In this document: positions 1-10,955 of the stretch, piece after piece | How the letters are laid out: each line of letters opens with the position of its first letter | How positions within the stretch are numbered: position 1 is the stretch's first letter | Source: Rhabdophis nuchalis | Lineage: Eukaryota; Chordata; Lepidosauria; Squamata; Natricidae | NCBI GenBank assembly: GCA_039707465.1 | Contig: CM077645.1 | Coordinates: 140,945,503-141,009,502 of the forward strand | DNA length: 64,000 nt | Reading direction: 5' to 3' | Program-made: the position numbers and the translations under genes | Notes under the pieces: generated by a model | Database searches by the model: none | What the model was told of the DNA's origin: nothing | What the model saw: only the letters and a program-made list of their open reading frames with translations

Positions 1-207
1 ATTTGGCTTTTAGGGGGTTCCAGGGAGGAGGGAGGGATAGTTTACAATTTAAATGGGGGATTTAATCTGGTTTTAGCGCAGGCTTTGTCATTTAATAAGT
101 TTTTAAATTATAATTGGTACTATTTTGTATATTGTTTTAAATTCCTGTGCGCCGCCCTGGATCCTCACGGAGAAGGGCGGGATATAAATTGAATAAATTG
201 AAATTGA
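1..207 (+). mobile_element. L2-clade LINE, 3' UTR fragment
   Basis: The segment ends with the stereotyped tail of the L2 copies in this window: a GTGCGCCGCCCTGGATCC-like block, then GGGCGGGATATAAATTG and a degenerate ATTGAA repeat. The same tail is at 62885-63050, and related tails end the coding L2 copies at 30948-31402 and 47775-50118. It contains only non-coding 3' UTR. The left side is cut by the window edge. Its tail abuts minus-strand CR1 sequence at about 207, so this L2 probably inserted into the CR1. Confidence 0.75.
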
Positions 208-2640
208 ATTGAATCATCTTGGTTGCTCTTCTCTGCACTCTTTCCAGAGTCTCCACGTCTTTTCTACATCGTGGCGACCAAAACTGTATGCAGTATTCCA
301 AGTGTGGCCTTACCAAGGCACTATACAGTGGCATTAACACTTCACGTGATCTAGATTCTATCCCTCTGTTGATGCAGCCTAGAACTGTGTTGGCTTTTTT
401 GGCAGCTGCTGCACACTGCTGGCTCATATTTAAATGGTTGTCCACTAGGATTCCAAGATCCCTCTCACAGTTGCTACTATTGAGCAAGGTACCACCTATA
501 CTGTACTTGTGCATTTGGTTTTTCTTGCCTATATGTAGGACCTTACTTTTTTCACAATTGAATTTCATTTTATTAGACAGTGCCCAATGTTCAAGTTTGT
601 CTAGATCCTTCTGTATCTTAAGCCTATCTTCTGGAGTGTTGGCTATTCCTGCCAGCTTGGTGTCGTCTGCAAATTTGATGAGTTCCCCATTTATCCCCTC
701 ATCCAAATCGTTGATGAAGATGTTAAAGAGTACTGGGCCTAAAACAGAGCCTTGGGGGACTCCACTGCATACTTCCTTCCATGTAGATGCAGTTCCATTG
801 AGGACTACACATTGAGTGCGGTTGGTCAGCCAGTTGCAAATCCATTTGGTGGTGCTGCTGTCTAACCCACAATTTTCTACTTTATCTAATAGTAGGTTAT
901 GGTCTACTTTATCAAATGCCTTACTGAAGTCCAGGTAAATTATATCAACAGCATTCCTCTGGTCCACTGATTTTGTCACTTTGTCAAAGAATTCAATTAG
1001 ATTCGTCTGGCATGATCTGTTTTTGACAAACCCATGTTGGCTTTTGGCTATTACTTTGTTTGCTTCTAGGTGTTCACTTATTTGTTGTTTAATTATCTTT
1101 TCCAGAATCTTTCCTGGTATTGAGGTCAGGCTGATGGGTCTATAGTTTCCTGGATCTATTTTTTTTCCCTTTTTTGAAGATGGGAACCACATCTGCTCTT
1201 TTCCAGTCTTCTGGCAGTTCCCCGGTGCTCCAGGATCTGTGAAAGATATAGTTCAGTGGTTCTGAGATCTTGTCTGCCAGTTCCTTCAGGACCCTGGGGT
1301 GTAATCCATCCGGTCCTGGTGATTTGAACTCGTCCAGGGCAGACAGGTGCTCACTTACCATTTTCTTCCCTATTTCAACTTGTGTTCCTAATCTGATATT
1401 TGTGGTGCTGTTTTTGATTGGTTGGACTGTTTTATCCCTTTGTGTAAAGACAGATGCAAAAAAAGAGTTAAATAGTTCTGCTTTCTCCCTGTTGCTTATC
1501 ATCTTCTTGCCATTTTCTCCCAGCAGTGGACCAATTGTTTCCTTAACCTTTTTCTTATTTTTAACATGTTGGAAGAAGCTTTTTTTGTTATTTTTTACTT
1601 TTTTGGCAAGCCTTTCTTCATTGCGAGCCTTAGCTTTCCTCACTTCATCTTTACAGGCTCGGGCTATTTGCTGATATTTTGCCTTGGTTATGTCCCCCTT
1701 TTTCCACTTTTTATATTTATCCTTTTTGTCTTTCAATTTGTCAGAGAGTTCTTTATGCAGCCATGCTGGTTTCTTTTGGGAACTGTTATTTTTCTTCTTC
1801 ATTGGTATTGCGCTGGACTGGGCTTTTATAATCTCATTTTTCAAAATTTCCCAAGCTTCCTGAGTTGTTTTCCCCTTGAGGATTCTCATCCATGGAATCC
1901 TTCCCAAGCTCTCTCTGAGTTTATTGAAATTAGCTCTCTTGAAGTCTAAGACTCTAGTTTGACTTTGTTCAACTACTTTTGTTTGCATAATGTTGAATTC
2001 AAGTATTTCATGATCGCTTGCCCCCAAAGTTCCTGTAGCTTCTACACCTTCTATCATTTCCTCTCTGTTAGTGAGAATTAAGTCCAATATTGCTGATCCC
2101 CTTGTTCCCTTCTCTACCTTTTGGGAAACAAAGTTGTCTGCTAGGTTTCTTAGGAACCTGTTGGATCTTCCACTTGGTGCAGAGTTTGTTTCCCAATTGA
2201 TGTCAGGGTAGTTAAAATCTCCCATTACTATTGCAGTGTGCTTCCTACATACCTTAGTTAGCTGGTTAGCAAAAAGTACATCCACTTCCTCTGCTTGGTT
2301 GGGTGGCCTGTAGTATAGACCTATGACAATATCATTCCCCCCCCCATCCTTTAATATTGACCCAAATACATTCAAGATAGTTCTCATCATTGTTGTGCTC
2401 TATTTCTGTAGAGATGTAATTATTTCTTATATATAGTGCAACTCCACCTCCTCTTTTATTTTGTCTATTTCTTTTAAATAATTTAAATCCTTCTAGCTGT
2501 ATGTTCCATTTGTGGGTTTCATCCCACCAAGTTTCTGTAATGGCAACAATATCGTATCTGCCCTCATTTACTTGAATTTCTAATTCACCCTGTTTATTCC
2601 TCATACTCTGTGCATTGGTGTATAGACATTTGAGTCCATT
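208..2640 (-). pseudogene. CR1 ORF2 (endonuclease-reverse transcriptase), frameshifted
   Basis: Three overlapping minus-strand frames together form one CR1 ORF2-like protein: 2332-2604 (endonuclease N-part), 1140-2390 (endonuclease C-part, linker, start of RT) and 208-1192 (RT). The frames break at a C run (about 2336-2345) and a T run (about 1161-1173), both typical places for indels. The RT part keeps YLDFSKAFD (palm aspartate), [11 protein letters not shown] and FADD, plus the CR1-type C-terminal ERDLGILVD and RPHLEYCIQFWSP blocks. The last residues of the 137-1192 frame are encoded by the adjoining L2 tail and are not CR1. The copy cannot encode a functional protein. Confidence 0.9.
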
Positions 2641-2706
2641 TTGATTGACCCTGTGTTTTCTGTCTACGAAACCTGTGTTATGCCTGACTATGGTTCTCTT
2701 TGCCCC
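208..2706 (-). mobile_element. CR1 LINE, nearly complete ORF2, 5' truncated
   Basis: Minus-strand CR1-clade retrotransposon covering most of the endonuclease and the whole reverse transcriptase (RT) core. Read from the right, it has the endonuclease N-part (AITETWW, about 2530), the endonuclease C-part (GDFNYPDINW at about 2220 and a GASDHE block at about 2010), a lysine-rich linker, then RT. It stops abruptly at 2706 on the 5' side, as expected from truncated reverse transcription. The 3' end is missing because the L2 tail begins at 207; the remainder should lie left of the window. Confidence 0.9.
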
Positions 2707-2757
2707 TTAAATTAGTGACAAACTGAAAAAGCTTAAATTAGTGACAAACTGAAAAAG
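2707..2757. repeat. 26-bp tandem duplication at the CR1 5' junction
   Basis: Two direct copies of a 26-bp unit starting TTAAATTAGTGACAAACTGA lie at 2707-2732 and 2733-2757. They begin exactly where recognisable CR1 sequence ends. This could be filler made at the 5' junction during insertion, or independent slippage. Confidence 0.85.
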
Positions 2758-2923
2758 GGTAATCAATTTGGACTTCCTGAATAGCATAAGTCGTTAACAA
2801 TGAGTTCATAAACTAAGGATGTGCACATTTTGGAGACAAGAGATCTACTTAAATTGGGGAGTAGAAGCTGCTGATAAGAGCCAGTCAGAAAAGGTTCAAA
2901 AGGGAATTGAGGACTATCTAGAG

Positions 2924-3056
2924 CATGGGTGTCAAACTCACCACATCACGTTGCTGTTACATGATGTTTTATGATGTTTTTCCCATTCACAGAGCTGGAG
3001 TGGACATGCCTCCATGTGACGCATTCAGCCCGTGTGACGCCAGTTTCATGTCCCTG
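2924..3056. mobile_element. hAT-like MITE (GTGTCAAAC family), perfect TSD
   Basis: The 133-bp element starts CATGGGTGTCAAACTC and ends AGTTTCATGTCCCTG, imperfect terminal inverted repeats (TIRs). It is flanked by a perfect 8-bp duplication ATCTAGAG at 2916-2923 and 3057-3064. No coding capacity. Related copies are at 34021-34613, 54772-54899 and 26810-27311. Confidence 0.85.
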
Positions 3057-3501
3057 ATCTAGAGGAAGAGGTTGCTATACTAAACCATTCCTTCCTTTCT
3101 GTGTCCTTCATACCATGCTTGCATTCCTAAAAGGATAATTGTGGATTCCTCTGTCATGCAGTGTTGTGTCATAGATTTATAATATTTGAATCTATATCCT
3201 AGTAATCTTTGAAACTTACTTCATAGGTCCACATGTTGGTAGCTACTGTGAAATCCATTTGCATTCAGGTTTGAAATTGAAAGTTGCCAAGCAGTTTGAG
3301 ATTTTCTTTAGGCAAACCACATTTAAAATACTACAAAGTCAAACTATTCATTGAATTTCTGTATTTGTTTTTCAGTCTCTTCAAAGTTAGAAAGAATAAT
3401 TCAATTTTATTGGCAGATTCTGTTCAAAATATCATCCAATGGAATTATTTGATTTAAAAAATCCTTTTGAAGTTTTCAGTATAATCCTAATGACTTTCCA
3501 C

Positions 3502-3775
3502 TAGTGGTGGGATTCAAAATTTTTTACTACTGGTTCTGTGGGCGTGACTTGGTGGGCATGGCAGGGGAAAGATACTGTAAAATCTCCATGCCCTCCCCAC
3601 TCCAGGGGAAGGTTACTGCAATCTCCATTCCCTCCTGATCAGCTGGGACTTAGGAGGCAGAGAATAGATGGGGACAGGGCCAGTTAGAGGTGGTATTTAC
3701 CAGTTCTCCGAACTACTCAAAAGTTCCGCTATCGGTTCTCCAGAATTGCTCAGAACCTGCTGAATACCATCTCTG
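3502..3775. mobile_element. hAT-like MITE (GTGGTGGGA family)
   Basis: The element starts TAGTGGTGGGATTCAAAA and ends GAATACCATCTCTG. Flanking 8-mers CTTTCCAC (3494-3501) and CCATCCAC (3776-3783) match at 6 of 8, a decayed TSD. It is the reverse-orientation relative of the element at 62469-62717, sharing the TACTACTGGTTCTGTGGGC block and a CCAGTTCTCCGAACT block. Confidence 0.8.
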
Positions 3776-3783
3776 CCATCCAC

Positions 3784-4929
3784 CAGGATTATCTAAAATG
3801 TGGGTCATCAATCAGCTCTTTTCAGTATCCAAGTTCATTCTTCTGTCCCTCCTGTTCTTGGAAAAGCAAAACAAAATAAAAGAGAAGAATGGGGGTGGGC
3901 ACGCAAGAAAGAGAGTTTGTGTTTTATTAATCACTGGAAGATCATAATGCATGGCTAATGAGCTACATTCATAGGTCATAAAATGTATAGCATTGTTCTA
4001 TAATCTGGCATCTTTGGGTCACTTTATATATGCTCTGGAGGCAAAATACCAGACTCTCTCATTTTCTTTCAAGTCATATTTTATGTAGCCCTTTCTAGTT
4101 TAATATAAAATAGCAATAACCATTTCAGAAATTTATCATATTTATGAGACTTTTTAATATATTCATTAAATTTTTCACTGTTCATTAAGTGCCCAGTTGT
4201 TGCTCTTCTTTAACCAAATCTATATTTTAAAAAGTATAGATAAATATTTCATTCAAATAATGCATTTCTATAGCTGTTCCACTGCAATCTCAAAACTATG
4301 AATATGATCAAATCTGTCACCTGACATATGGCATACACTTTTATCATATTTTGTGAGAAGTCAAATGACAGTGGTATAGCAAATTAATGGGGGTACAGTA
4401 CATATAGCACAAACTTTTCAGGTGCAGTCTAATTCCAAAATACAATTTATGTTAGATTTCTTAATAATTTGTTTTTTAATAAATGTTTTATTACATAAAT
4501 GTATATGCCAAAAATGCCAATATAATAAATAACGGTGTTTAAATGAACAAGAAAATACGATTCTGCACTCAGATTTTATGGCTCTAAGGGCTTCAAGCTT
4601 TAAGGATTATTGGGTCAATGAACTTCAGTATTCTTCTTACAATTTTATCATCAAAGCTTTGTCCTAATTTGACTTTTTAAAAAGGCAGTAATTATTTCCA
4701 CTTGGAGAATCCCTGTTCCCTTTGTAGAAAAGGAATGTGTAGTGAAGAAAGCTTCATTGTTCATTGTGGTGGCCTACATGATTTCTTGGAAGAATTTTGA
4801 TTGATGGGCAAGAATAAGTCTTTCTGGGTGAAGTAGTGATGCAATTCTACACTACTATTAATCTTCTCATCATTTCTATCACCCATCTTCTCCCACTTAT
4901 GACTGTATGACTGTAACTTTTTTGCTTGT
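3784..4929. other. AT-rich unique sequence, nothing recognised
   Basis: No open frame of interest, SINE promoter boxes, LINE protein remnant or inverted-repeat ends were seen. The sequence is AT-rich with short A and T runs. Confidence 0.5.
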
Positions 4930-4937
4930 ATCCTTAC

Positions 4938-5132
4938 CAGAGATGGGTTCCTACTGGTTTGGCCAAGTACTAACTTGGCTGGTCACACCCTGAATCAGTT
5001 TTATAGGTGCTACTGTAAATGCCACCATCTTGTATTTTTGCTTCTGTGTATGCACAGAAGCACACTTTTTTTTTACTTCTGTGCATGTGTGCATAGGATG
5101 CATCAAGCACCCTATGCCGGAACTCACCCCTG
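4938..5132. mobile_element. hAT-like MITE (GTGGTGGGA family), short
   Basis: The 195-bp element starts CAGAGATGGGTTCCTACTGG and ends CCGGAACTCACCCCTG, as in other members. Flanks ATCCTTAC (4930-4937) and ATCCTCCC (5133-5140) agree at 6 of 8. It abuts the truncated 5' end of the L2 copy at 5133. Confidence 0.75.
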
Positions 5133-5496
5133 ATCCTCCCACAGAGAGGGCCTCCTCAGGGTGCCGTCGGTCGGGCAATGTCGACTGGCGGCGCCCAGGG
5201 AGAGGGCCTTCTCTGTGGCAGGGCCGGCCCTTTGGAACGACCTGCCCCCTGAAATCCGCACCATTCCTGACCTCCGCCTCTTCCGCAAATGTCTTAAGAC
5301 TCACTTCTTTCAACTAGCCGGCCTTGCGTAACCCCAGCACCGCCAATTATAAACGAGGGTTTTAAAAACGGTTACAACACAGGCATCTAATATCTATGTA
5401 TTTGTATTTTGTATTTATTGATTTAATTCTATGTTCGCCGCCCCGAGTCCCTTGTTGTGAGATGGGAGCGGGTTATAAATATGAAAAAAAAAAAAA
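5133..5496 (+). mobile_element. L2 LINE, 3' terminal fragment
   Basis: The plus strand encodes the C-terminal end of L2 ORF2 in degraded form: SHREGLLR-like, ALWNDLPPE-like and a final FFQLAGLA-like block near 5310-5330. The 3' UTR follows, with the CGCCGCCCCGAGTCCC block and a poly-A tail at about 5483-5496. The protein match uses the same residues as the long L2 frame at 47984-50083. Confidence 0.85.
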
Positions 5497-5682
5497 TCCT
5501 TACAATTTATGTTGATTGTTCCTAATATGATTTAATTGCTTATTTGTACCCTATGACTATCATTAAGTATTGTTCCTTATGATTCTTGATGAATGTATAT
5601 TTTCTTTTATGTACACTGAGAACATGCACGACAAATTCCTTGTGTCTCACACTTGACCTATTCCATTCCATTCCATTCTAAT
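5497..5682 (+). mobile_element. Probable LINE 3' UTR ending in (ATTCC)n
   Basis: The segment resembles a LINE 3' UTR common in snake introns and intergenic DNA: a TTGTACCCTATGACTATCAT block, a TTATGATTCTTGATGAATGT block, then TGTGTCTCACACTTGACC and a short CATTC repeat at 5661-5680. It has no coding part, so the clade is uncertain; it may be a CR1-type tail. Confidence 0.5.
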
Positions 5683-5849
5683 TGGCAGTTCATGTTAAGG
5701 AAAAATAAATCATCTGAAATTGCAAAAGATTTCCACATTTAAAAAACAAATGTTGATAGTTGCATTCCTGTGATCTCATGAGTTGTGTGTAAAGTTTCCT
5801 AACTATGCCATTCCTGATTTATAATAAGCGAGCCAATGTCTTGATACAA

Positions 5850-6131
5850 TGTCCTGATATTAGAACGACCACCGACCTCCGCTCCTTCCGTGTAAAATTG
5901 AAGACCCATCTCTTTCGACTGGCCGGCCTTGAATAGTTCTCTCTGTCTTTTAATTATAAATTTTAAATGGGTTTTTAATTTATGTTTTTAGCACGGGTAG
6001 ATTTATTTAATTCGATTTTAAGAAATATTTGTATTATTGTATATTGTTTTTAATTATGCCTGTGCACCGCCCCGGGTCCCTGTGGGGAGAGGGTGCGGTT
6101 AATAAATCCCAATTTATTATTATTATTATAA
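5850..6131 (+). mobile_element. L2 LINE, 3' terminal fragment with (TTA)n tail
   Basis: The fragment begins within the end of ORF2 (remnant of the TTDLRSFRLKLKT-LAGL region of the long L2 frame). It continues through a T-rich 3' UTR to CTGTGCACCGCCCCGGGTCC and ends in a TTA repeat at about 6112-6131. Confidence 0.85.
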
Positions 6132-7481
6132 AAACCAGTGATTTATTAACAGCTTCATTAGGCATTCTTCATTAGGCAATATTTATTCGTAGCCATTTCT
6201 TTGCTCTCTTTATCTGCTTCTGAACTTTGCTCCCTGTTCCATACCTCCCCTGAGTTTGTGTCGTAAATCATGTTACCCAGTAGATACACCCATCTCAACC
6301 CAGCTACTGTAATCTGAGACCATGCTCCAGAATGCCAAAATTTCACAAGTTCTAATGCAAGATCTCATATCCCTAATCAGACATTTCACCCAAGGATACT
6401 TAAAACTCACAAGAACTTTTAAAAGATCACAGCATATTGTCAGATTTGTGGTTTTGTGAGCATGCACTCTATTTAATTATTATTTTCATTTCAGAGAAGA
6501 TTATAGACATTATTTTTCAATTGGTGAGCTAGGGCATCGAGGTGGAGGGCTATCAAGTGCTTTTTCAAAGGGACACTTTGATTGAATACTTATGTAAGTG
6601 GAAGTCTTTGCCAAATTCAAAGAAAGGGGACAAAACTCTGCTGATCTCCAGGAAGCAAAAATATCAAGAGCAAAACTGTAATTCCTAAATATAAAGGAAG
6701 GTAATTTCTGTCTTTCTTACATTTAACTGTGAGAGCTTGAGAACTCTACATTTTCCTGATGTGATTTGCTACAGTCTGAAGTTCTGTTCATCCTGGCACA
6801 TCTAAAGCAGGCCATGGGAGCATTTTATTGTTACCTTAAGAACAGTACATTGCAGCAGAATTTTGTGATCCAATGAATTGTATTTATAATAAAAATAGTT
6901 TAAAAAAACCCTGAGTCGTCTCTGACTTTTGATTTGGTTTCTTTTCTTAAGTGCAAGGTTGGAATAAACCTGATTGCAATTAGTATGTGATGCTTACATT
7001 GGTTTTTAAATGTAATGCACAACAAGGAGAGAAATATAAAAAGAATTAAAGAAAACATGTAACATATTATATTACAGTCATTCAGCCCTGATTTAAAACA
7101 GATCATTAAACTTTAACCACATAAAATATTATTGATCAATGTTTCCATTACATCAACTGACAGCCAGTTCATTTTAAAAAAAAAAGCAAATTCAAAACAG
7201 CAAACCTTTATTATAAATTCGGGATTGGATTGTCTTTTCAACACTCAAAACTATTTTTTTTTTTTTGCAGCTTGATAAATGCATCATTTTTCTTGTAAGT
7301 TATCACATTATAGTATGTAATTCAATAACATTTCATTGCTAAGCACTATTATTTTGTAACATTAATTCAATCATATTAATTCAATCACAGTAATTCAATA
7401 ATGGTTTGTAAACCAGTATGAGGCAATAGCAGGCAAACTTTTACATTGTTTGCACTTCCAACATAAATGTTTTTAGACATT
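6132..7481. other. AT-rich unique sequence, nothing recognised
   Basis: No gene or repeat boundary was identified. Short frames on the minus strand around 6158-6467 and 6900-7106 show no family resemblance and are consistent with chance. Confidence 0.5.
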
Positions 7482-7489
7482 TCCTAGGA

Positions 7490-8020
7490 CCATGGTGGCA
7501 GAGCCATATCTGCCACCACGTGAATGGTCAGCTTTTCCATGCGTGCCTGCTGGCCAGCTGATTTTCAGCTTTCCTGAGGACCAAGGGAGGCCCCTTTCAC
7601 CCTCCACAGGCTTCAGGAAACCCTCTGGAGTCTAGGGAAGGCAAAAAACAGGCCCAACAGGCCAAGCAGAAGTTTAGAAATGATCCAGAGCTTCTGGAGG
7701 GCCTCTGGAGGACCAGGGGCCATTTTCACCCTCCCTAGGCTTCAAGAAAGCCTCCAGAGCCTGGGGACAGTGAAAAATGGGCCCAATGGGGCAACCAGAA
7801 GTTTGGAAATGAGTCATTGGGCTCATTTTTTCTGTCCTAGGTTCAGGAGGCTTTCCTGAAGCTTGGGGAGGGTGAAAACTGTCCCCATACACATGCAAAG
7901 GTCACACATGTACGTGCAGGTGGGCGGGGTTCATTGCGTTGTGGGTGTGGGGCACACATGCACTATCATGCATGCATGCACAATTTTGGCACATGTTTAC
8001 AGAAAGGTTTGCTATTACCA
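7490..8020. mobile_element. hAT-like element (GATGGC family) with internal repeats
   Basis: The ends CCATGGTGGCAGAGCC and AAGGTTTGCTATTACCA are decayed forms of the CAGTGATGGC...GCCATCACTG family ends. Flanks TCCTAGGA (7482-7489) and CCCTAGGA (8021-8028) agree at 7 of 8. The interior is GC-richer than its surroundings and carries an imperfect direct repeat of about 129 bp (GGCCCAA...CAGAAGTTT blocks at 7651 and 7780). No transposase frame. Confidence 0.75.
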
Positions 8021-8029
8021 CCCTAGGAT

Positions 8030-9985
8030 GTTCAGTAAATGTAAACATAAATAAATAAAATGTTGAAATAGTTTCATCTTATAATAGGAAACATGTTTAA
8101 TATTTTAAGACTTTATATTGTTGCTATTTATTCCAAAATAAAAACATAGTAAAGGTATAATTATCTAAATCATAAGACAAACTGAATTTTAGTTTTAGAA
8201 CTCTTAATATGTCTGGATCAACTTGTGATTCTAAAGGAAAGGTTTAACTGAATATATTCTCATTTTATAATTTTAGGCAATCTAAATTTTTCTTGCAATG
8301 ACTAAAAGGAAATAAAAATCTGGTTAATTCACAGTATTAATATCTTTAGGTATGCATGTTTTTTTAAATTAAGCTGAGATTGTCTGAGATATAAATTTAC
8401 AATGTGAGTAAATATGAAGATCTTAATTTTGTGACAATCTCTTAAAATGTTATTTGCAATATTTAACATAAAAAAGTTAAGACTCAAAATGGAGCCAGAC
8501 TCCTGTCATGATGTCAGAATAATTTTCTAATTATGCCCATAGCGTTTTTTAAAATTATCTCTGATGTTTAATGGGGGTGGGGGGTGGGGAAATGAAGCTA
8601 AAATCCCTCTTCAGGGATTGATGTGAAACTCAGGAAAGTTAAAACTCTATAATTATATAAATATTATTTATTTACATTTTTTCAATCTATTTAAAATAGA
8701 TTAAATGCATTAGTATGGAAATATTTCTAAGTAAGTGTATCTTCTTTAAAGTCCTAGATATTTTTTTTTGTAAATTTATCTTTCTACTGAACTTCAATGT
8801 GATTTTTAACCCCCAGTGTTGCCAAGTGGTAGAACCCAATCAGAAAAACTGTAGTCATAGGGGCAATGTAATAAATCCACTTCTTTTTGCTCATTCCATA
8901 ATAGCCTAAGACATGCGGTCTGAATTCATATCATCTCCCAGGTTAATAGATACTGTCAGCTTCTTCTTCCAAATAATGAATGAGATTGGCTAATGTGAAG
9001 TATATTTTATGGGTATAAAATATGCAAGCCCGTGCTATGTATTGCTAGGGAGGAAAACGAGGTCAATTTTTATTGTATGGTGACACAGTTGTCAAAGCTC
9101 ACATATAATTTTAAAATATGATCTCAAAATACTGTAAAATGCTAAAAACATCCCTGCGTCTCTTCAACTGCAAGGAAATGTGATTAGAACCCAGAAGACA
9201 GATCAAGCACAAATTCAATCTTCTAATCTTCTGCAATATGTAAATGAAATATTTTAAGCAGAAACTAATAGAACAAATGAAAATTCTGGCACCTGTTCTT
9301 GGTTGAATTACTAGTTAACCTCTTTAAAGAACTCTGTTATCATAGATTAAGTTGGTACATTTTTTAGGTTTAAATGCCTCTCTAAAACTTGGGTGTATGC
9401 AACCCTTGAGGCTGTCATCTGCAAAGTGGTTTTTATCACCTTTTAGCTCAACTCCAATATGTAGGTAATCTGTTAACAAGAAATTATACATATAGATAAG
9501 TGTCGTATGATTAACCTGCATTTTAATTAACAGGTGGAAAAGAGGCTACTTAGAAAAGTTGACTCTTCCTATTTACTTTTGCAAGTTGTAAGATAAACTT
9601 CTTCTCAAATCTCAAATAGATAATTATTTCCTTTTTTTTTTTGGTCATAGCAGGTTTCCAATACCTAGTAAACCCTTAATCCTCATTAACCTTTACTTCA
9701 TAATACCTAAACTATCAACCCACATATGGGGGAGGGAGAGGTTGAAGAGATACAAAACTGCCCAATGAAGGCAACTGCTCTATGAGTAAAATTCTGGAGA
9801 CTGTTCCTGCTATTGGACTTACAAGAGCAGGTTGGGGAAGGATCCCTACTTTCTGTTTACCTTCTAATTAGCATTGACTTTAGTGATGGCTTGGACAAAT
9901 CTATGCATTTTTCTTGACAAGATTTTGGAACTGATTTGCCATTTCTTTAAGGTTAAGAGAAAATTACTGGTCAAAGTTATCCTCC
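8030..9985. other. AT-rich unique sequence, nothing recognised
   Basis: No gene, RNA gene or repeat ends were seen. The few frames of 60-70 codons have no recognisable content. Confidence 0.5.
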
Positions 9986-9989
9986 TGAT

Positions 9990-10085
9990 ATTATGTCTCA
10001 GGTGGGACTAGAACCTACAATATTCCAGTTTCTCTAGCTTGATTCCTTAACCCAGTGTTAAGGCAATGGAACCTAGTGTTAACCT
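9990..10085 (-). mobile_element. tRNA-derived SINE, degraded head
   Basis: On the minus strand a B-box-like GGTTCTAGTCCCAC is followed (3'-ward) by sequence like the SINE copies at 10835-10955 and 36028-36238, which share the TTCTARTCC box. The A-box side is eroded. The element lies immediately left of the solo LTR. Confidence 0.45.
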
Positions 10086-10108
10086 TGACAATTTTAAGAT
10101 GTATTGGC

Positions 10109-10420
10109 TGTCAACTCCCAACGTTGTCATAGTGAGAGAAGTGGGGGGGGGAGTGCATTCCACTCATACTGTCATCTGAAGTTGGATTTCAGATTACTGC
10201 AGCAGGCTTGGGAGGGGTGCACCTCATTGGGGAATGTGATTTATGACACAGACTGAGGGGAGAGAAGGAACAGGGTTAAATTTCAGCTATAACTAAAACA
10301 AAGTTGAGATCTGATTGCGAAAAGATCTTGCCTATGATGCTCCTAATAAATGACTAGTTTTATATTGAAACTTGATTTGATACTCATGAATCAATTAGGT
10401 CATTTTTAGGAAACCTTACA
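10109..10420 (+). mobile_element. Solo LTR, perfect 5-bp TSD (TTGGC)
   Basis: The 312-bp segment starts TGTCAACTCC and ends AAACCTTACA (TG...CA). It is flanked by TTGGC at 10104-10108 and 10421-10425. A polyadenylation signal AATAAA is at 10345-10350. The middle shares a block (ATTGGGGAATGTG, TTTATGACA, GAGGGGAG, CCTAATAAA) in the same order with 63112-63437. No internal retroviral or Gypsy coding region adjoins it, so it is a solo LTR left by recombination. Superfamily is not determined; a 5-bp TSD fits several LTR groups. Confidence 0.85.
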
Positions 10421-10834
10421 TTGGCTTTAGCTCCCAGAATTCTCCAGCCAGAATGCAAGTGATTGATGGGAATAGTTTTAATAAACATGATCTTGTTTTA
10501 TTTCACCTCTGGCACTTCCTTTAATGTCCTTCTACTTTGGTATCTTCCCTGAAATTTCTAAATTAGTTGGCAACACAAGAGTTTCAGAAAACAACCAAAT
10601 CACATAGGTGAATTTGAAATCTGTCTCTTTTTATCCTACTCACTATGATACCATATGTGGGAGAAATGTTGCAATACATTTCAAGCAAAAGTTGTAAAGC
10701 CTGTTTTCTTTCTTCCTAGTGTTTCCCCCCCCTGAAAGTGGCAGGTTTGCTTTTTTTTTCAGACCAAAAATGTTGATTTACTAGTTGCAAAAGGAATTGA
10801 CTAATCAGTTTGTCACCCAAACCTGTCACTGTAA

Positions 10835-10955
10835 GTGAAGAGAGACTGATTGGTTCATGATAACCCATTGGTTTCAATGCCTAAGGCAGGACTAGAACTC
10901 ACAATCTCCTTGTTTCTGGCCTGGTGCCTTGACCATTAAGCCACATTTGGGAAAC
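10835..10955 (-). mobile_element. tRNA-derived SINE fragment
   Basis: On the minus strand an RNA polymerase III A box, TGGCTTAATGG, lies near 10945 and a B-box-like AGTTCTAGTCCTG near 10895. The following CCTGCCTTAGGCA block is shared with the plus-strand SINE at 36028-36238. The 3' body is truncated or diverged. Confidence 0.6.

Noticed and set aside
219..1949. Plus-strand frames of 127-198 codons
   Set aside because: They are shadows antisense to the CR1 ORF2 on the minus strand.
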